Below, piece by piece: positions 1 to 7,615 of a stretch of 11,637 nucleotides of DNA. Numbering within the stretch: position 1 is the first letter of the stretch; the number at the start of each line of letters is the position of its first letter. The stretch is from NCBI RefSeq assembly GCF_938040765.1, contig NZ_CALIAA010000200.1, positions 1-11,637 on the forward strand, given 5' to 3'. The translations under genes and the position numbers were made by a program. The notes beneath the pieces are model-generated. The model searched no databases. It was given only the letters and a program-made list of their open reading frames with translations, and was not told the origin of the DNA. Source of the DNA: an uncultured Fretibacterium sp. GTDB lineage: Bacteria; Synergistota; Synergistia; Synergistales; Aminobacteriaceae.

Positions 1-13
1 TCGGCCAAACGTC

Positions 14-1249
14 ATGGGGTATCTGCATCGGCTGATGATGCTTGCGGTGAGGGCGCTGCTCTTCAGGCGGATATACGGTCCGGCCTCCGTGGAGCGCGGG
101 CCCGTCCTTTACGTTGGCTTTCACCGGGACGGGGCGGTGGATGGCTGGGTTTACAACATTGCGCTCCGGGGCCGGGCGGAGTTCCTCATCGCGGCCAACC
201 TGGTGAAGAACCCCATCTCCCGTCTGTTCTTCTCCGGGATCGAGGTGACGCGCCCAGGTGACGGCGGGGCGGCCGCCTCGAATCGCAAGGGCCTGACCCG
301 GGCCGTCTCGCGGCTTGCGGAGGGCGGGGACCTCTTCGTCTTCCCCGAGGGGACCAGCACCCTGGGGCCGGCGCACCTTCCGTTTCAGAAGGGCGCGGCG
401 TTCATCGCGGCCATGGCGCTTCGAAGCCGCCCGGATCTGCGGGTCGTCCCCGTCACGGTCCGCTACGGTTCGCCGCAGCTCTGGGGCGGGGAGGCGGAGG
501 TCCTGACCGGGCCGCCCCTGGACCTGGAGGACGCGGCGAAGGGTGGGGTCGACGGGATTCACGCGGCCATGACGGAGGCCCTCGAGGCGCTGGACCCCGA
601 CTTCGCGTCGGAGCGGCCGCAGGAGGAGGCGGAGGCGCTGTCCGCCCTGCTGCCCCTGCCTCCAGCCCGGGGGCTGAGCTGCGCCCGGCGCTTTCTTGCG
701 GGGTTGGATGAGGGGCCCCGGTATCGCTGCGGCGGGTGCGGCGGCAAGGGGAGCCGCGATGCCCTCGTGTCCGGCGCGGAGCTCTGGCGGCAGTACCGGG
801 AGGCGGCCCGGGGGTGCAGGACGTGGCGGGGCGCCGCGCTGTTCCCGAAGCGAGGCATTGTGCCCGAGGTGCTGACGTTTCTGGCGTCCGGCGCCTGTGT
901 CGCGGCCGCTGCGGCGCTGAACGCACCCGCCGTCCTCGCCGGATGGTGGGCCGGGCGGCACATGCCGGATGGGCCCAACGTGGTCCTACTCTGGAAGGCC
1001 CTGGCCGGCCTGACCGTCCTCCTCGTCGCCGCGCCCCTGCTGTGGGGGGTATTGCTCCTCGCCGGGGCCCCCTGGGCCGTGGCGGCGCACGTCATCGTTA
1101 CGCTTCTTGGCTGCAGGCTGCTGGACATCATGCGGAGGTCCGGGACGCGCCTGTGGAACTTCCGCTTCCGCCGGGATACGATGCCCCGGGTGAGGCCGCT
1201 CGAGGAGGCGCTGCATGATGCAGTTATGGCGCAGTACACGGATCCATGA
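14..1249 (+). CDS. PlsC-like lysophospholipid/glycerophosphate acyltransferase with C-terminal membrane domain
   Basis: Probably transfers a fatty acyl chain to a lysophospholipid, glycerol phosphate or related alcohol at the inner membrane. The PlsC-type motifs are visible. H37 and D43 lie in HRDGAVDG, so the His and Asp are five residues apart instead of the usual four. The second block is FPEGT at 110-114, followed by FQKGAA at 124-129. Residues from about 215 onward are not standard PlsC: a C239-x2-C242 pair, then about three hydrophobic segments near 287-312, 325-350 and 352-370, making the protein (411 aa) much longer than a plain PlsC of about 250 aa. The gene overlaps the next one by 35 bases, so the two are surely co-transcribed. 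Only 13 bases precede the ATG at 14, without a stop or a visible Shine-Dalgarno sequence, so the true start could lie upstream of the window. The acyltransferase call is firm; the acceptor is unknown. Confidence 0.85.
   Translation: MGYLHRLMMLAVRALLFRRIYGPASVERGPVLYVGFHRDGAVDGWVYNIALRGRAEFLIAANLVKNPISRLFFSGIEVTRPGDGGAAASNRKGLTRAVSRLAEGGDLFVFPEGTSTLGPAHLPFQKGAAFIAAMALRSRPDLRVVPVTVRYGSPQLWGGEAEVLTGPPLDLEDAAKGGVDGIHAAMTEALEALDPDFASERPQEEAEALSALLPLPPARGLSCARRFLAGLDEGPRYRCGGCGGKGSRDALVSGAELWRQYREAARGCRTWRGAALFPKRGIVPEVLTFLASGACVAAAAALNAPAVLAGWWAGRHMPDGPNVVLLWKALAGLTVLLVAAPLLWGVLLLAGAPWAVAAHVIVTLLGCRLLDIMRRSGTRLWNFRFRRDTMPRVRPLEEALHDAVMAQYTDP
1202..1208 (+). promoter_or_regulatory. Ribosome binding site for the PAP2 gene, inside the upstream gene
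   Basis: GAGGAGG sits six bases before the ATG at 1215. It lies within the coding region of the preceding acyltransferase gene. It fixes the start at 1215 and so a 35-base overlap with that gene. Confidence 0.8.
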
Positions 1250-2072
1250 ACGGTTTTTCGGGGCCTTTATCCTGCTCACGCTCCTTCGTCTCCTGTGGGC
1301 CGTCGGCCCCTTCTCGCCCCACACGCTCGTCTACATGGGGTCCGCGGCGCTGATGGCGGGCGGCGTCCTCCTCACCCGGGGGCGCGAGACCTCCTGCAGG
1401 TGGCGCCTGCGCCTGGCGATCTACCCCATCCTGATGGACGCCCTTTTCCCCCACATGCGCTGGGTGTCCCCCCTCATCAACGAGGGCAGGAAGGACGCCC
1501 TCCTTTGGGAGCTGGACCGCCGGCTGTTCGGCGGCAGCCTCTCCGTCCGGCTGGAGCCCATGATTCAGCCGGTCCTCACGGAGTTCCTCAGCTTTTGCTA
1601 CATGCTCTTCATGGTCTATCTGGCCGTCTGTATCCTGGACTATCTGTTTTCCGATCTTCCCCTGGCCCGGGCCTTCTACGCGGGGATGTTCTCCGTATAC
1701 GGAATCGGCTACATCGGCTACACCCTGGTCCCGGCGCTGGGCCCCTACCTCGCCTTCGCCGGGGAGTTCTCCGTGCCCCTGGAGGGGTACTGGATGACGG
1801 ACTTCCTGGCCGCCTGCTATCCCTATGGGACGAATGGCACGGACGTGTTCCCCAGCCTGCACTGCGCGGTGAGCGCCTACATGCTCTTCTCGGACTGGGC
1901 GTGGCGGCGGAAGCGGTTTTGGCTGTTCCTGATCCCCTGCGTCGGAATAGGGTTCTCCACGATCTACATGCGCTATCATTATGGGGCGGACGTCCTGGCG
2001 GGCTTCGTGCTGGCGGCGCTGGGACTGCTCATCGAGCGCCGCGAAGCCCGGGCGCTCCGTGCCGAACGGTAA
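1215..2072 (+). CDS. PAP2/Aur1-like membrane phosphatase or phosphotransferase
   Basis: An integral membrane protein of the PAP2 superfamily, in which a His nucleophile takes phosphate from a lipid phosphate or transfers a phospho-headgroup. The C-terminal half carries the family signature: FPSLHCA at 212-218 (H216) and YMRYHYGADVLAG near 251-263, with R253, H255 and D259 as the phosphate-binding Arg, nucleophilic His and its Asp partner. PSLH in place of PSGH, together with a preceding VPALGPY at 172-178, is more like the Aur1/inositol-phosphotransferase branch than plain PAP2 phosphatases. Hydrophobic segments lie near 14-31, 37-53, 125-145, 155-180, 235-250 and 258-274. The length, 285 aa, is normal for that branch. 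Its neighbours are lipid acyltransferases, so a lipid phosphate or lipid headgroup is the likely substrate (inference). Confidence 0.85.
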   Translation: MMQLWRSTRIHERFFGAFILLTLLRLLWAVGPFSPHTLVYMGSAALMAGGVLLTRGRETSCRWRLRLAIYPILMDALFPHMRWVSPLINEGRKDALLWELDRRLFGGSLSVRLEPMIQPVLTEFLSFCYMLFMVYLAVCILDYLFSDLPLARAFYAGMFSVYGIGYIGYTLVPALGPYLAFAGEFSVPLEGYWMTDFLAACYPYGTNGTDVFPSLHCAVSAYMLFSDWAWRRKRFWLFLIPCVGIGFSTIYMRYHYGADVLAGFVLAALGLLIERREARALRAER

Positions 2073-2078
2073 GGGAGG
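2073..2078 (+). promoter_or_regulatory. Ribosome binding site that fixes the PEP-utilising enzyme start
   Basis: GGGAGG lies seven bases before the ATG at 2086 and directly after the TAA stop of the PAP2 gene (2070-2072). The reading frame stays open upstream to an ATG at 1981, but that extension would overlap the conserved PAP2 active-site region and has no such site. Confidence 0.8.
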
Positions 2079-2085
2079 TCCTTCC

Positions 2086-4605
2086 ATGTCCTATGTCCTG
2101 AAGTTCAGCGACCCCGAGGCGGAGCTGCTTCCTCGAAGCGGGGGCAAGGGTTCCAGCCTCTCCAAACTTTTTCGCGCCGGTTTCCCGGTCCCGCCGGGTT
2201 TTATCGTCACGCCGCAGGGATACGCGGAGTTTTTCGCGTCGGTCCCCGGGGCCTGGGAGGCCGTGGAAGCCCTGCCCTTCGACAGTCCCGACAGGCTTGT
2301 GCCCGCCGCTGCGGCGCTGCGGGAGCGGATGAAGGGCGTCCTCCTGCCGGCGGGGCTGGCCGCCGAGGTGCGGGAGGCCCTGGCCGGCATGGAGCCCGGC
2401 GCGTACTCCGTGCGCTCCTCCTCCACGCTCGAGGACCTCGCGGGAGCTGCCTTTGCCGGGCAGCACGACACCTATCTGAACTGCGTCGGCGCGGAGGAGA
2501 TCCTGGACAGGATACGCGCCTGCTTCTTCTCGCTCTGGCAGGATCGGGCCGTGGCGTACAGGCACTCGAGGGGCTTCGGGCAGCGCGAGGCCGCAATGGC
2601 CGTGGTCGTCCAGAGGATGGTGCGCTGCGACACGGCGGGCGTCGGCTTCTCCGTGGATCCCATAGCCGGGCGGGATGCGATGCTCATCAACGCGGATTGG
2701 GGGCTCGGGGAGTCCGTCGTCGTCGGCGAGAGCGAGGTGGACCAGTTCGTGGTGGACCGAAAATCCCGCCGCGTCGTCTCCTCCTTCATCGCGCACAAGC
2801 CCCGGAAGATCGTGTCCAGCGACTGCGGAACGGGCACGGAGACGGTGGAGGTTCCGGGGGAGGAGGCGGACCGGCCCTCCCTGGACGAGGGGCAGATCGC
2901 CGCGCTGGGGGACCTGATGCTGAAGGTCGAGTCCTTCTACAACTTCCCGCAGGATATCGAGTGGGGCTTCGAGGGGGAAGAGCTCTTTCTGCTTCAGTCC
3001 CGGCCCGTCACCAGCATTGCGCCCCTGTGGACGCGGGACGAGTCGGCGGAGCGCTACCCCAGTGCCATGACCCCCATGTCCTGGGACCTGATCGAGGAGG
3101 GGTTCCACCAGTCCCTGGACCACTCCTTCAAAATGATGGGCTTTCCGCCCCTAGAGGGCAAGTGGTTTGCCCTGTTCGACAACTACGTCTACGGCAACCA
3201 GAACGCCGTCCGGTTCTACCTGGGGCGCCTGCCCTTCATGCCCAGGAGCGCGGAGGAGCTGAGGGCGGGGATCGGGAGGTTCGTGGAGGAGCATCGCTGG
3301 GCGCTGTTTCTGCCCGCGGAATGGCGCTGCGGCCTCGACCGCTATCTCCTGCGCCTGGGCGCGCTGGGTGCGGAGCCCCTGGGCACGGACCCGGCGGAGC
3401 TGTGGGATTACGTCTCCCGCATCTGCGCGGCCGGCGGCGAGTACTTCCGCCCCAACATCGCCATCTCCATCACGCAGTCCATCCTTTACCGCTCCCTGCT
3501 GTGCTTTCTGAAGCTCTTCGCCCCGGAGGAGGCCATGGAGCTCTTCGACCGGATCACCGCCTGCTGCGAGACGAAGACCGGCCTGGTCAACCGGGACCTC
3601 CAGCGCCTGGCGGACCGGATCCGCGCGGACGGGGAGCTCCTGCACCTGGTGCGGGGGATGGATTCCCGGGAGCTCCTGGAGTCCGGAAAACTGGAGGCCT
3701 GGCCGGCCTTTGCGGAGGCCTTCCGGCGCTTTCTGGAGGACCACGGCCACCGGGAGGTGGAGTTTGACCCCTACATCCCGACCTGGTCGGGGGCGCCCTG
3801 GGTGGTGATGGACAACCTGCGGCTGATGGCCGCATCCCCGGAGGAGTGCGACGGCATGCAGGTCCGGGCGACGGCCTCCGAGGCGGAGGACCGTCTCTTC
3901 GCGCTGGTCCCGGAGGACCTGCACCTCCTCTTTCGCGAGATCATCCGGCTGGTGCGGCTCTACACGGAGCTGGACGACGAGGAGCACTATGAGACCACGC
4001 GGCTGCACCTGCTGATCCGCCGCAGCCTTTTCGCGCTGGGGCGTGCGCTGACCGCGCAGGGGGTGCTGGCGGACCCCGGGGATATCTTCTTTGCCCGAAG
4101 GGCCACGATGGACGCCTGCGTGTCGGGGGCGACCCCGTGGGACGGGCTGAAGCGGGAGGTCGGTGAGAACAAGGCGGCCTACGAGGCGAACCGGAAGCGC
4201 GCCCCCAGATGGACGCTGGGTCCGGATGGGGAGGAGCAGGGGCCCGGGGACGGGGCGGGGGAGCTGAACGGCCTTGCGGGCAGTCCGGGCATGGCGGAGG
4301 GGCCGGTTTTTATCGTCCGCTCATCGGACGACTTCGCGTCGTTCCCCCCGGGGGCGGTGCTGGTGGCCCGCACGACGAACCCGGCCTGGACGCCGCTCTT
4401 CCACGCGGCCTGCGCCTTGGTGACGGAGAGCGGCGGCCCCCTCTCCCACGGGGCTGTGACGGCGCGGGAGATGGGCATCCCGGCCGTCATGTCCGTGCGC
4501 GGGGTGCTCGGCGTTCTGAGGGACGGGGACAGGGTCCGCGTGGACGGGACCCGGGGGCAGGTCCTGCGGCTCTCCGAGGTCGAACCGTCCGGTGCCGAGG
4601 GTTGA
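2086..4605 (+). CDS. PEP-utilising phosphotransferase (PEP synthase / rifampicin phosphotransferase fold)
   Basis: An 839-residue enzyme of the family in which a mobile His domain carries a phosphoryl group between an ATP site and an acceptor site. The N-terminal ATP-grasp domain covers roughly 1-310: GGKGSSLSKLFRAGFPVPPG at 19-38 holds the nucleotide-binding Lys (K21), SVRSSSTLED lies at 108-117, and DIEWGFEGEELFLLQSRPV closes the domain near 290-308. The middle part (about 315-700), starting after LWTRDES and including TPMSWDLI, resembles the substrate-binding region of rifampicin phosphotransferases. The C-terminal swivelling domain has GGPLSHGAVTAREMGIPAVM from 783 with H788 as the probable phospho-His. 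A PEP synthase would have a TIM-barrel C-terminus instead, so this is the Rph-like domain order. The acceptor is unknown. Because the gene lies between PAP2 and Aas genes, a lipid or lipid precursor is more likely than an antibiotic (inference). Confidence 0.88.
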   Translation: MSYVLKFSDPEAELLPRSGGKGSSLSKLFRAGFPVPPGFIVTPQGYAEFFASVPGAWEAVEALPFDSPDRLVPAAAALRERMKGVLLPAGLAAEVREALAGMEPGAYSVRSSSTLEDLAGAAFAGQHDTYLNCVGAEEILDRIRACFFSLWQDRAVAYRHSRGFGQREAAMAVVVQRMVRCDTAGVGFSVDPIAGRDAMLINADWGLGESVVVGESEVDQFVVDRKSRRVVSSFIAHKPRKIVSSDCGTGTETVEVPGEEADRPSLDEGQIAALGDLMLKVESFYNFPQDIEWGFEGEELFLLQSRPVTSIAPLWTRDESAERYPSAMTPMSWDLIEEGFHQSLDHSFKMMGFPPLEGKWFALFDNYVYGNQNAVRFYLGRLPFMPRSAEELRAGIGRFVEEHRWALFLPAEWRCGLDRYLLRLGALGAEPLGTDPAELWDYVSRICAAGGEYFRPNIAISITQSILYRSLLCFLKLFAPEEAMELFDRITACCETKTGLVNRDLQRLADRIRADGELLHLVRGMDSRELLESGKLEAWPAFAEAFRRFLEDHGHREVEFDPYIPTWSGAPWVVMDNLRLMAASPEECDGMQVRATASEAEDRLFALVPEDLHLLFREIIRLVRLYTELDDEEHYETTRLHLLIRRSLFALGRALTAQGVLADPGDIFFARRATMDACVSGATPWDGLKREVGENKAAYEANRKRAPRWTLGPDGEEQGPGDGAGELNGLAGSPGMAEGPVFIVRSSDDFASFPPGAVLVARTTNPAWTPLFHAACALVTESGGPLSHGAVTAREMGIPAVMSVRGVLGVLRDGDRVRVDGTRGQVLRLSEVEPSGAEG

Positions 4606-4608
4606 GCG

Positions 4609-4650
4609 ATGAGGACCCCGACGTCGGATGTCAAGGAGGTTGCCAGGTGA
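4609..4650 (+). CDS. Possible 13-residue coupling mini-ORF before aas
   Basis: Starting three bases after the PEP-enzyme stop, an ATG at 4609 opens a frame of 13 codons (MRTPTSDVKEVAR) that ends in the TGA at 4648-4650. This stop overlaps the GTG start of aas in a GTGA arrangement. The aas Shine-Dalgarno sequence lies inside the mini-ORF. It may only serve to carry ribosomes to the aas start, or may be chance, since a frame this short is expected often. A GAGGG lies shortly before the ATG. Confidence 0.2.
   Translation: MRTPTSDVKEVAR
4633..4639 (+). promoter_or_regulatory. Ribosome binding site that fixes the aas GTG start
   Basis: AAGGAGG lies seven bases before the GTG at 4647, whose product begins MKKLICAAGRLILRLLF, a normal N-terminus for the acyltransferase half of Aas. 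The frame is open further upstream to 4209, but that part overlaps the His domain of the preceding enzyme. Confidence 0.85.
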
Positions 4651-6794
4651 AAAAGCTCATATGCGCTGCAGGACGTCTTATCCTGAGGCTTTTGTTCCGC
4701 GTGGAGGTCCGCGGCATGGAGAACTACCGCGCGGCGGGGCCCCGGGCCGTCATCATGCCCAACCACGTCTCGCTGCTGGACCCGGCCCTGGCGGCGCTCT
4801 TCATCCCCGACGAGCCCGTGTTCGCCATCAACAGCCTTGTGGCCCGGTGGCGGTGGGTGCGGCCCTTTCTGGCCCTGTTCCGCACCTGGTCCGTGGACCC
4901 CACGAACCCCTTTGGCCTGAAGGGCCTCATCGAGGAGCTGAAGCGCGACCAGCATTGCGTCATCTTTCCCGAGGGGCGTATCACCACCACCGGCAGCCAG
5001 ATGAGGGCCTTCGACGGTGCGGCCATGCTGGCCGACAAGACGGGAGCCGTGCTGCTGCCCCTGCGCATCGAGGGGGCCCAGCTCTCCCATGCGTCCTACC
5101 TGCGGGGCAGGTTCCCAGTGCGTTGGTTCCCGAAGATCACCCTGACCTTCCTGCCGCCCCGAAAGCTGGAGATCCCGCCGGAGGTGAAGGGGCGTCGGCG
5201 GCGCGCCATGGCCCAGACGTTCCTCCAGGACCTGCTTCGGGACGCGGCGTGGCAGGTGCGGGACAGCGGGCGGACGTTGTTCGGCGCCCTGCTGGACGCC
5301 CGGCGGCTCTATGGCCGTCGGCGGGTCATCGCAGCGGATATCGGCCGGAAGCCCGTGACCTACGACGGGATGGTGAGGGCGGCTCTGGCCCTGGGAGACC
5401 TGTTCGGCGGGCGCTTCAACCCCGGGGAGCGGGCGGGGCTCTTGATGCCCAGCAGCGTGCCCACGGCGGCCCTGGCCCTGGGGCTGTCCCGGCTGGGACA
5501 CACGCCGGCCATGCTGAACTGCACCGTCGGCGCGCAGAACGCCCTGGCCTGCTGCCGGGCGGCGGAGATCCGGACGGTGATCGGCTCACGGCGTTTCGTG
5601 GAGGCGGGGAAGCTCGGCGCCCTGGTGGAGGCCATGGAATCCGCGGGGCTGAGGTTTCTGTGGCTGGAGGATGAGGCCCGGGCCCTGGGGTTGAGGGCGA
5701 AGCTGACGGCCTGGTTCCAGGCGCGCTTCACCACGCCGGAGACCGCCGGCGGGCCGGACGATGAGGCGGTGGTGCTCTTCACCTCCGGATCGGAGGGGAC
5801 GCCCAAGGGCGTGGCCCTGAGCCACCGGAACATTGTCGCCAACCGGGACCAGCTCATGTCCTCCGTGGACTTCCGCCCCAGCGACGTGGTGCTGAACGCC
5901 ATGCCCATGTTCCACGTGTTCGGCTTCGTGGTGGGCACCATCATGCCCCTGCTCAGCGGGATGTACACCTTCTACTTCCCCTCGCCCCTCAGCTACCGGG
6001 CCATCCCCCTGGTGGCCTACGACATCAACGCCACCGTCCTCTTCGGTACGGATACCTTCCTCTACGGCTATGCCCGCAGCGCCAGCCCCTACGACTTCTA
6101 CAGCGTGCGCTACGTCTTCGAGGGGGCGGAGAAGCTGCGGGAGCGGACGTCCCGGATGTGGAGCGAGAAGTTCGGCATCCGCGTCCTGGAGGGGTATGGC
6201 ACCACGGAGACCTCCGTCGTGTCGCTGAACACGGCCCTGCAGTGCAGCGCGGGTACGGTGGGCCGGGTGCTACCGGGGCTCGAGGCGCGGCTCGAACCCG
6301 TGGTCGGCCTGGAGGGCGTCGGGCGGCTCTTCCTGCGGGGGCCCAACGTGATGATGGGCTACCTCCGCTCGGAGCGGCCCGGTGTGCTGCAGCCGGTGGA
6401 GGACGGGTGGTACGACACGGGGGACATCGTCCGCCTGGACGAGCTGGGCTTTTTGAGCATCCGGGGGCGGGCCAAGCGCTTCGCCAAGATCGGCGGGGAG
6501 ATGGTGTCCCTGACCGCGCTGGAGGAGGAGATGGAGCGCCTGTGGCCCGGTGTCCGCTGCGCCATGGCCGTCGTCCGGGACGAGCGGAAGGGCGAGCGGA
6601 TCATCCTGGTGACGGAGAAGAAGGACGCGTCCCGGGAGGAGATGACGGCGCACCTGAAGGCCGCTGGCTACGCGGAGGTGGCCATCCCGAAGAAGCTCCT
6701 GCCGGTGGGGAAGCTGCCGCTGTTGGGCTCCGGCAAGACGGACTACCCGGCCCTGGACCGCCTCGCATCGGAGACGGCGGGGGCGGCGGAGTGA
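4647..6794 (+). CDS. aas: Bifunctional 2-acylglycerophosphoethanolamine acyltransferase / acyl-ACP synthetase (Aas)
   Basis: Re-acylates lysophospholipid, typically 2-acyl-lysophosphatidylethanolamine, at the inner membrane, using fatty acid that it first activates with ATP. At 715 aa it matches E. coli Aas (about 719 aa), and both halves look intact. The N-terminal acyltransferase has N39-H40 and D45 in NHVSLLD and FPEGRITTTGS at 107-117, the form typical of Aas. The C-terminal AMP-binding domain has LFTSGSEGTPKGVALSHRNI (377-396), EGYGTTETS (515-523), WYDTGDIV (588-595), KIGGEMVSL (614-622) and the catalytic-Lys tail LLGSGKTDYPALD (692-704, K697). It is the last gene of the plus-strand block, 41 bases after the PEP-utilising enzyme. 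The lysophospholipid flippase LplT, often a neighbour or fusion partner of Aas, is not in the window. Translation starts at GTG. Confidence 0.93.
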   Translation: MKKLICAAGRLILRLLFRVEVRGMENYRAAGPRAVIMPNHVSLLDPALAALFIPDEPVFAINSLVARWRWVRPFLALFRTWSVDPTNPFGLKGLIEELKRDQHCVIFPEGRITTTGSQMRAFDGAAMLADKTGAVLLPLRIEGAQLSHASYLRGRFPVRWFPKITLTFLPPRKLEIPPEVKGRRRRAMAQTFLQDLLRDAAWQVRDSGRTLFGALLDARRLYGRRRVIAADIGRKPVTYDGMVRAALALGDLFGGRFNPGERAGLLMPSSVPTAALALGLSRLGHTPAMLNCTVGAQNALACCRAAEIRTVIGSRRFVEAGKLGALVEAMESAGLRFLWLEDEARALGLRAKLTAWFQARFTTPETAGGPDDEAVVLFTSGSEGTPKGVALSHRNIVANRDQLMSSVDFRPSDVVLNAMPMFHVFGFVVGTIMPLLSGMYTFYFPSPLSYRAIPLVAYDINATVLFGTDTFLYGYARSASPYDFYSVRYVFEGAEKLRERTSRMWSEKFGIRVLEGYGTTETSVVSLNTALQCSAGTVGRVLPGLEARLEPVVGLEGVGRLFLRGPNVMMGYLRSERPGVLQPVEDGWYDTGDIVRLDELGFLSIRGRAKRFAKIGGEMVSLTALEEEMERLWPGVRCAMAVVRDERKGERIILVTEKKDASREEMTAHLKAAGYAEVAIPKKLLPVGKLPLLGSGKTDYPALDRLASETAGAAE

Positions 6795-6800
6795 AGCGGA

Positions 6801-6856
6801 GCCCACCCGACGACGGTTGGTCGGTGGTGGGCGGCCCCGTCCGCGGGGAGCGGGGC
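6801..6856. terminator. Hairpin pair between the two convergent gene blocks
   Basis: In the 119-base gap between aas and the DUF2064 gene, GCCCACC (6801-6807) pairs with GGTGGGC (6826-6832). An inner CGAC/GTCG stem (6808-6811 with 6820-6823) extends it, leaving a two-base bulge. A second GC-rich hairpin follows directly, GCCCCG (6834-6839) with CGGGGC (6851-6856). Their place between converging genes fits a two-way transcription end, but neither side shows a clear U tract, so the terminator call is tentative. I see nothing else in the gap. Confidence 0.4.
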
Positions 6857-6913
6857 GCGCCAGGTGAAACCGGAATCCGCAGGCAAAGTTTTCGACAGGC
6901 GCCGAATTGCGTT

Positions 6914-7615
6914 CTACACGGCCCCTCCTCCGATCAGCCCCTCCAGACAGGCCCGGGTCGCCGAGCCGTACGGGTGCCGTTCCTCCAAAAAGGCGTGCAG
7001 GTCGTCCGGGGTATCGAGGTCCCGGTACGGGTCCGTCTCCGCGCAGACGCAGCCCAGCTCTCGGGCCCGCTCCAGCGTGCCGAGCCGGACGCCGCCGCTG
7101 CCCCATGGGGCGGAGATGTCGAAGAGCTCCGGGATCGCCCTTTTCAGGCCGATGAGCCAGTAGCCTCCGTCGGGGGTCGGGCCCAGGACGACATCGGCCT
7201 CCGCCAGGAGGTCGAACGCCCTGCGGATGCTGTCGGGCCGCATGTGGGGGATGTCCGTCCCGACGATCGCCGCCCGTTCGTACCCCGCCTCGAAGGCGTC
7301 CCCGGCCGCGGCGAGCATCCGGTCCCCGAGGGTACGGCCCCGCTGTTCGCGGAGCCCGAGGGCGGCGGGGATCAGAGCGGAGTACGCCTCGGGCCGGCCG
7401 CTCCCCGTCCAGTAGAGGAAGAGGTCCGCCCGGTCCCGGAGCTCCAGGGCTGCGGCGAACGCATCGGCCCAGAAGCTCCGGTGCAGGGCCTCCCTCTGCC
7501 CTTCGTCCAGCAGGGGCGAGAGGCGCGTCTTGGTCTCCGAGCCGATCGGCAGCCGGGAGAATAGGATCAGAGCCTCGGTTTTTTCCCCTTTTTCAGTCCT
7601 CTTCGTCCCCGTCAT
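6914..7615 (-). CDS. DUF2064 / rSAM-selenodomain-associated transferase 1 (nucleotidyl- or glycosyltransferase-like)
   Basis: A 233-residue GT-A-fold protein of the DUF2064 family, related to MobA/CofC-like nucleotidyltransferases. Visible signatures are KTRLSP at 29-34 (sugar or NTP transferase N-terminus), QRGRTLGDRM at 91-100, VGTDIP at 118-123 with the metal-binding Asp, GPTPDGGYWLIGL at 145-157 and DLDTPDDL at 199-206. The start is the ATG at 7615, which overlaps the TGA of the glycosyltransferase gene (ATGA), so translation is coupled. The open frame continues upstream, but that part is a shadow of the glycosyltransferase. The family is known to accompany ArsS-type radical SAM enzymes and a GT2-like partner, as here. 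It probably activates or transfers a sugar or nucleotide group to the rSAM product (inference). It is the last gene of the minus-strand block. Confidence 0.88.
   Translation of the reverse strand: MTGTKRTEKGEKTEALILFSRLPIGSETKTRLSPLLDEGQREALHRSFWADAFAAALELRDRADLFLYWTGSGRPEAYSALIPAALGLREQRGRTLGDRMLAAAGDAFEAGYERAAIVGTDIPHMRPDSIRRAFDLLAEADVVLGPTPDGGYWLIGLKRAIPELFDISAPWGSGGVRLGTLERARELGCVCAETDPYRDLDTPDDLHAFLEERHPYGSATRACLEGLIGGGAV

Noticed and set aside
2086..4605. Rifampicin resistance phosphotransferase
   Set aside because: The fold and domain order match, but there is no resistance context, and the gene is embedded in a lipid operon. The drug-specific call is not supported.
4179..5501. Long minus-strand open frame of 440 codons opposite the PEP enzyme and aas
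   Set aside because: Low-complexity, Pro/Gly/Arg-rich translation without motifs, opposite two genes with clear family signatures; typical of a GC-rich shadow.
6158..7564. Plus-strand open frame of 468 codons across the convergent junction
   Set aside because: It covers the end of aas in another frame and the DUF2064 gene in antisense; composition is that of a shadow frame.
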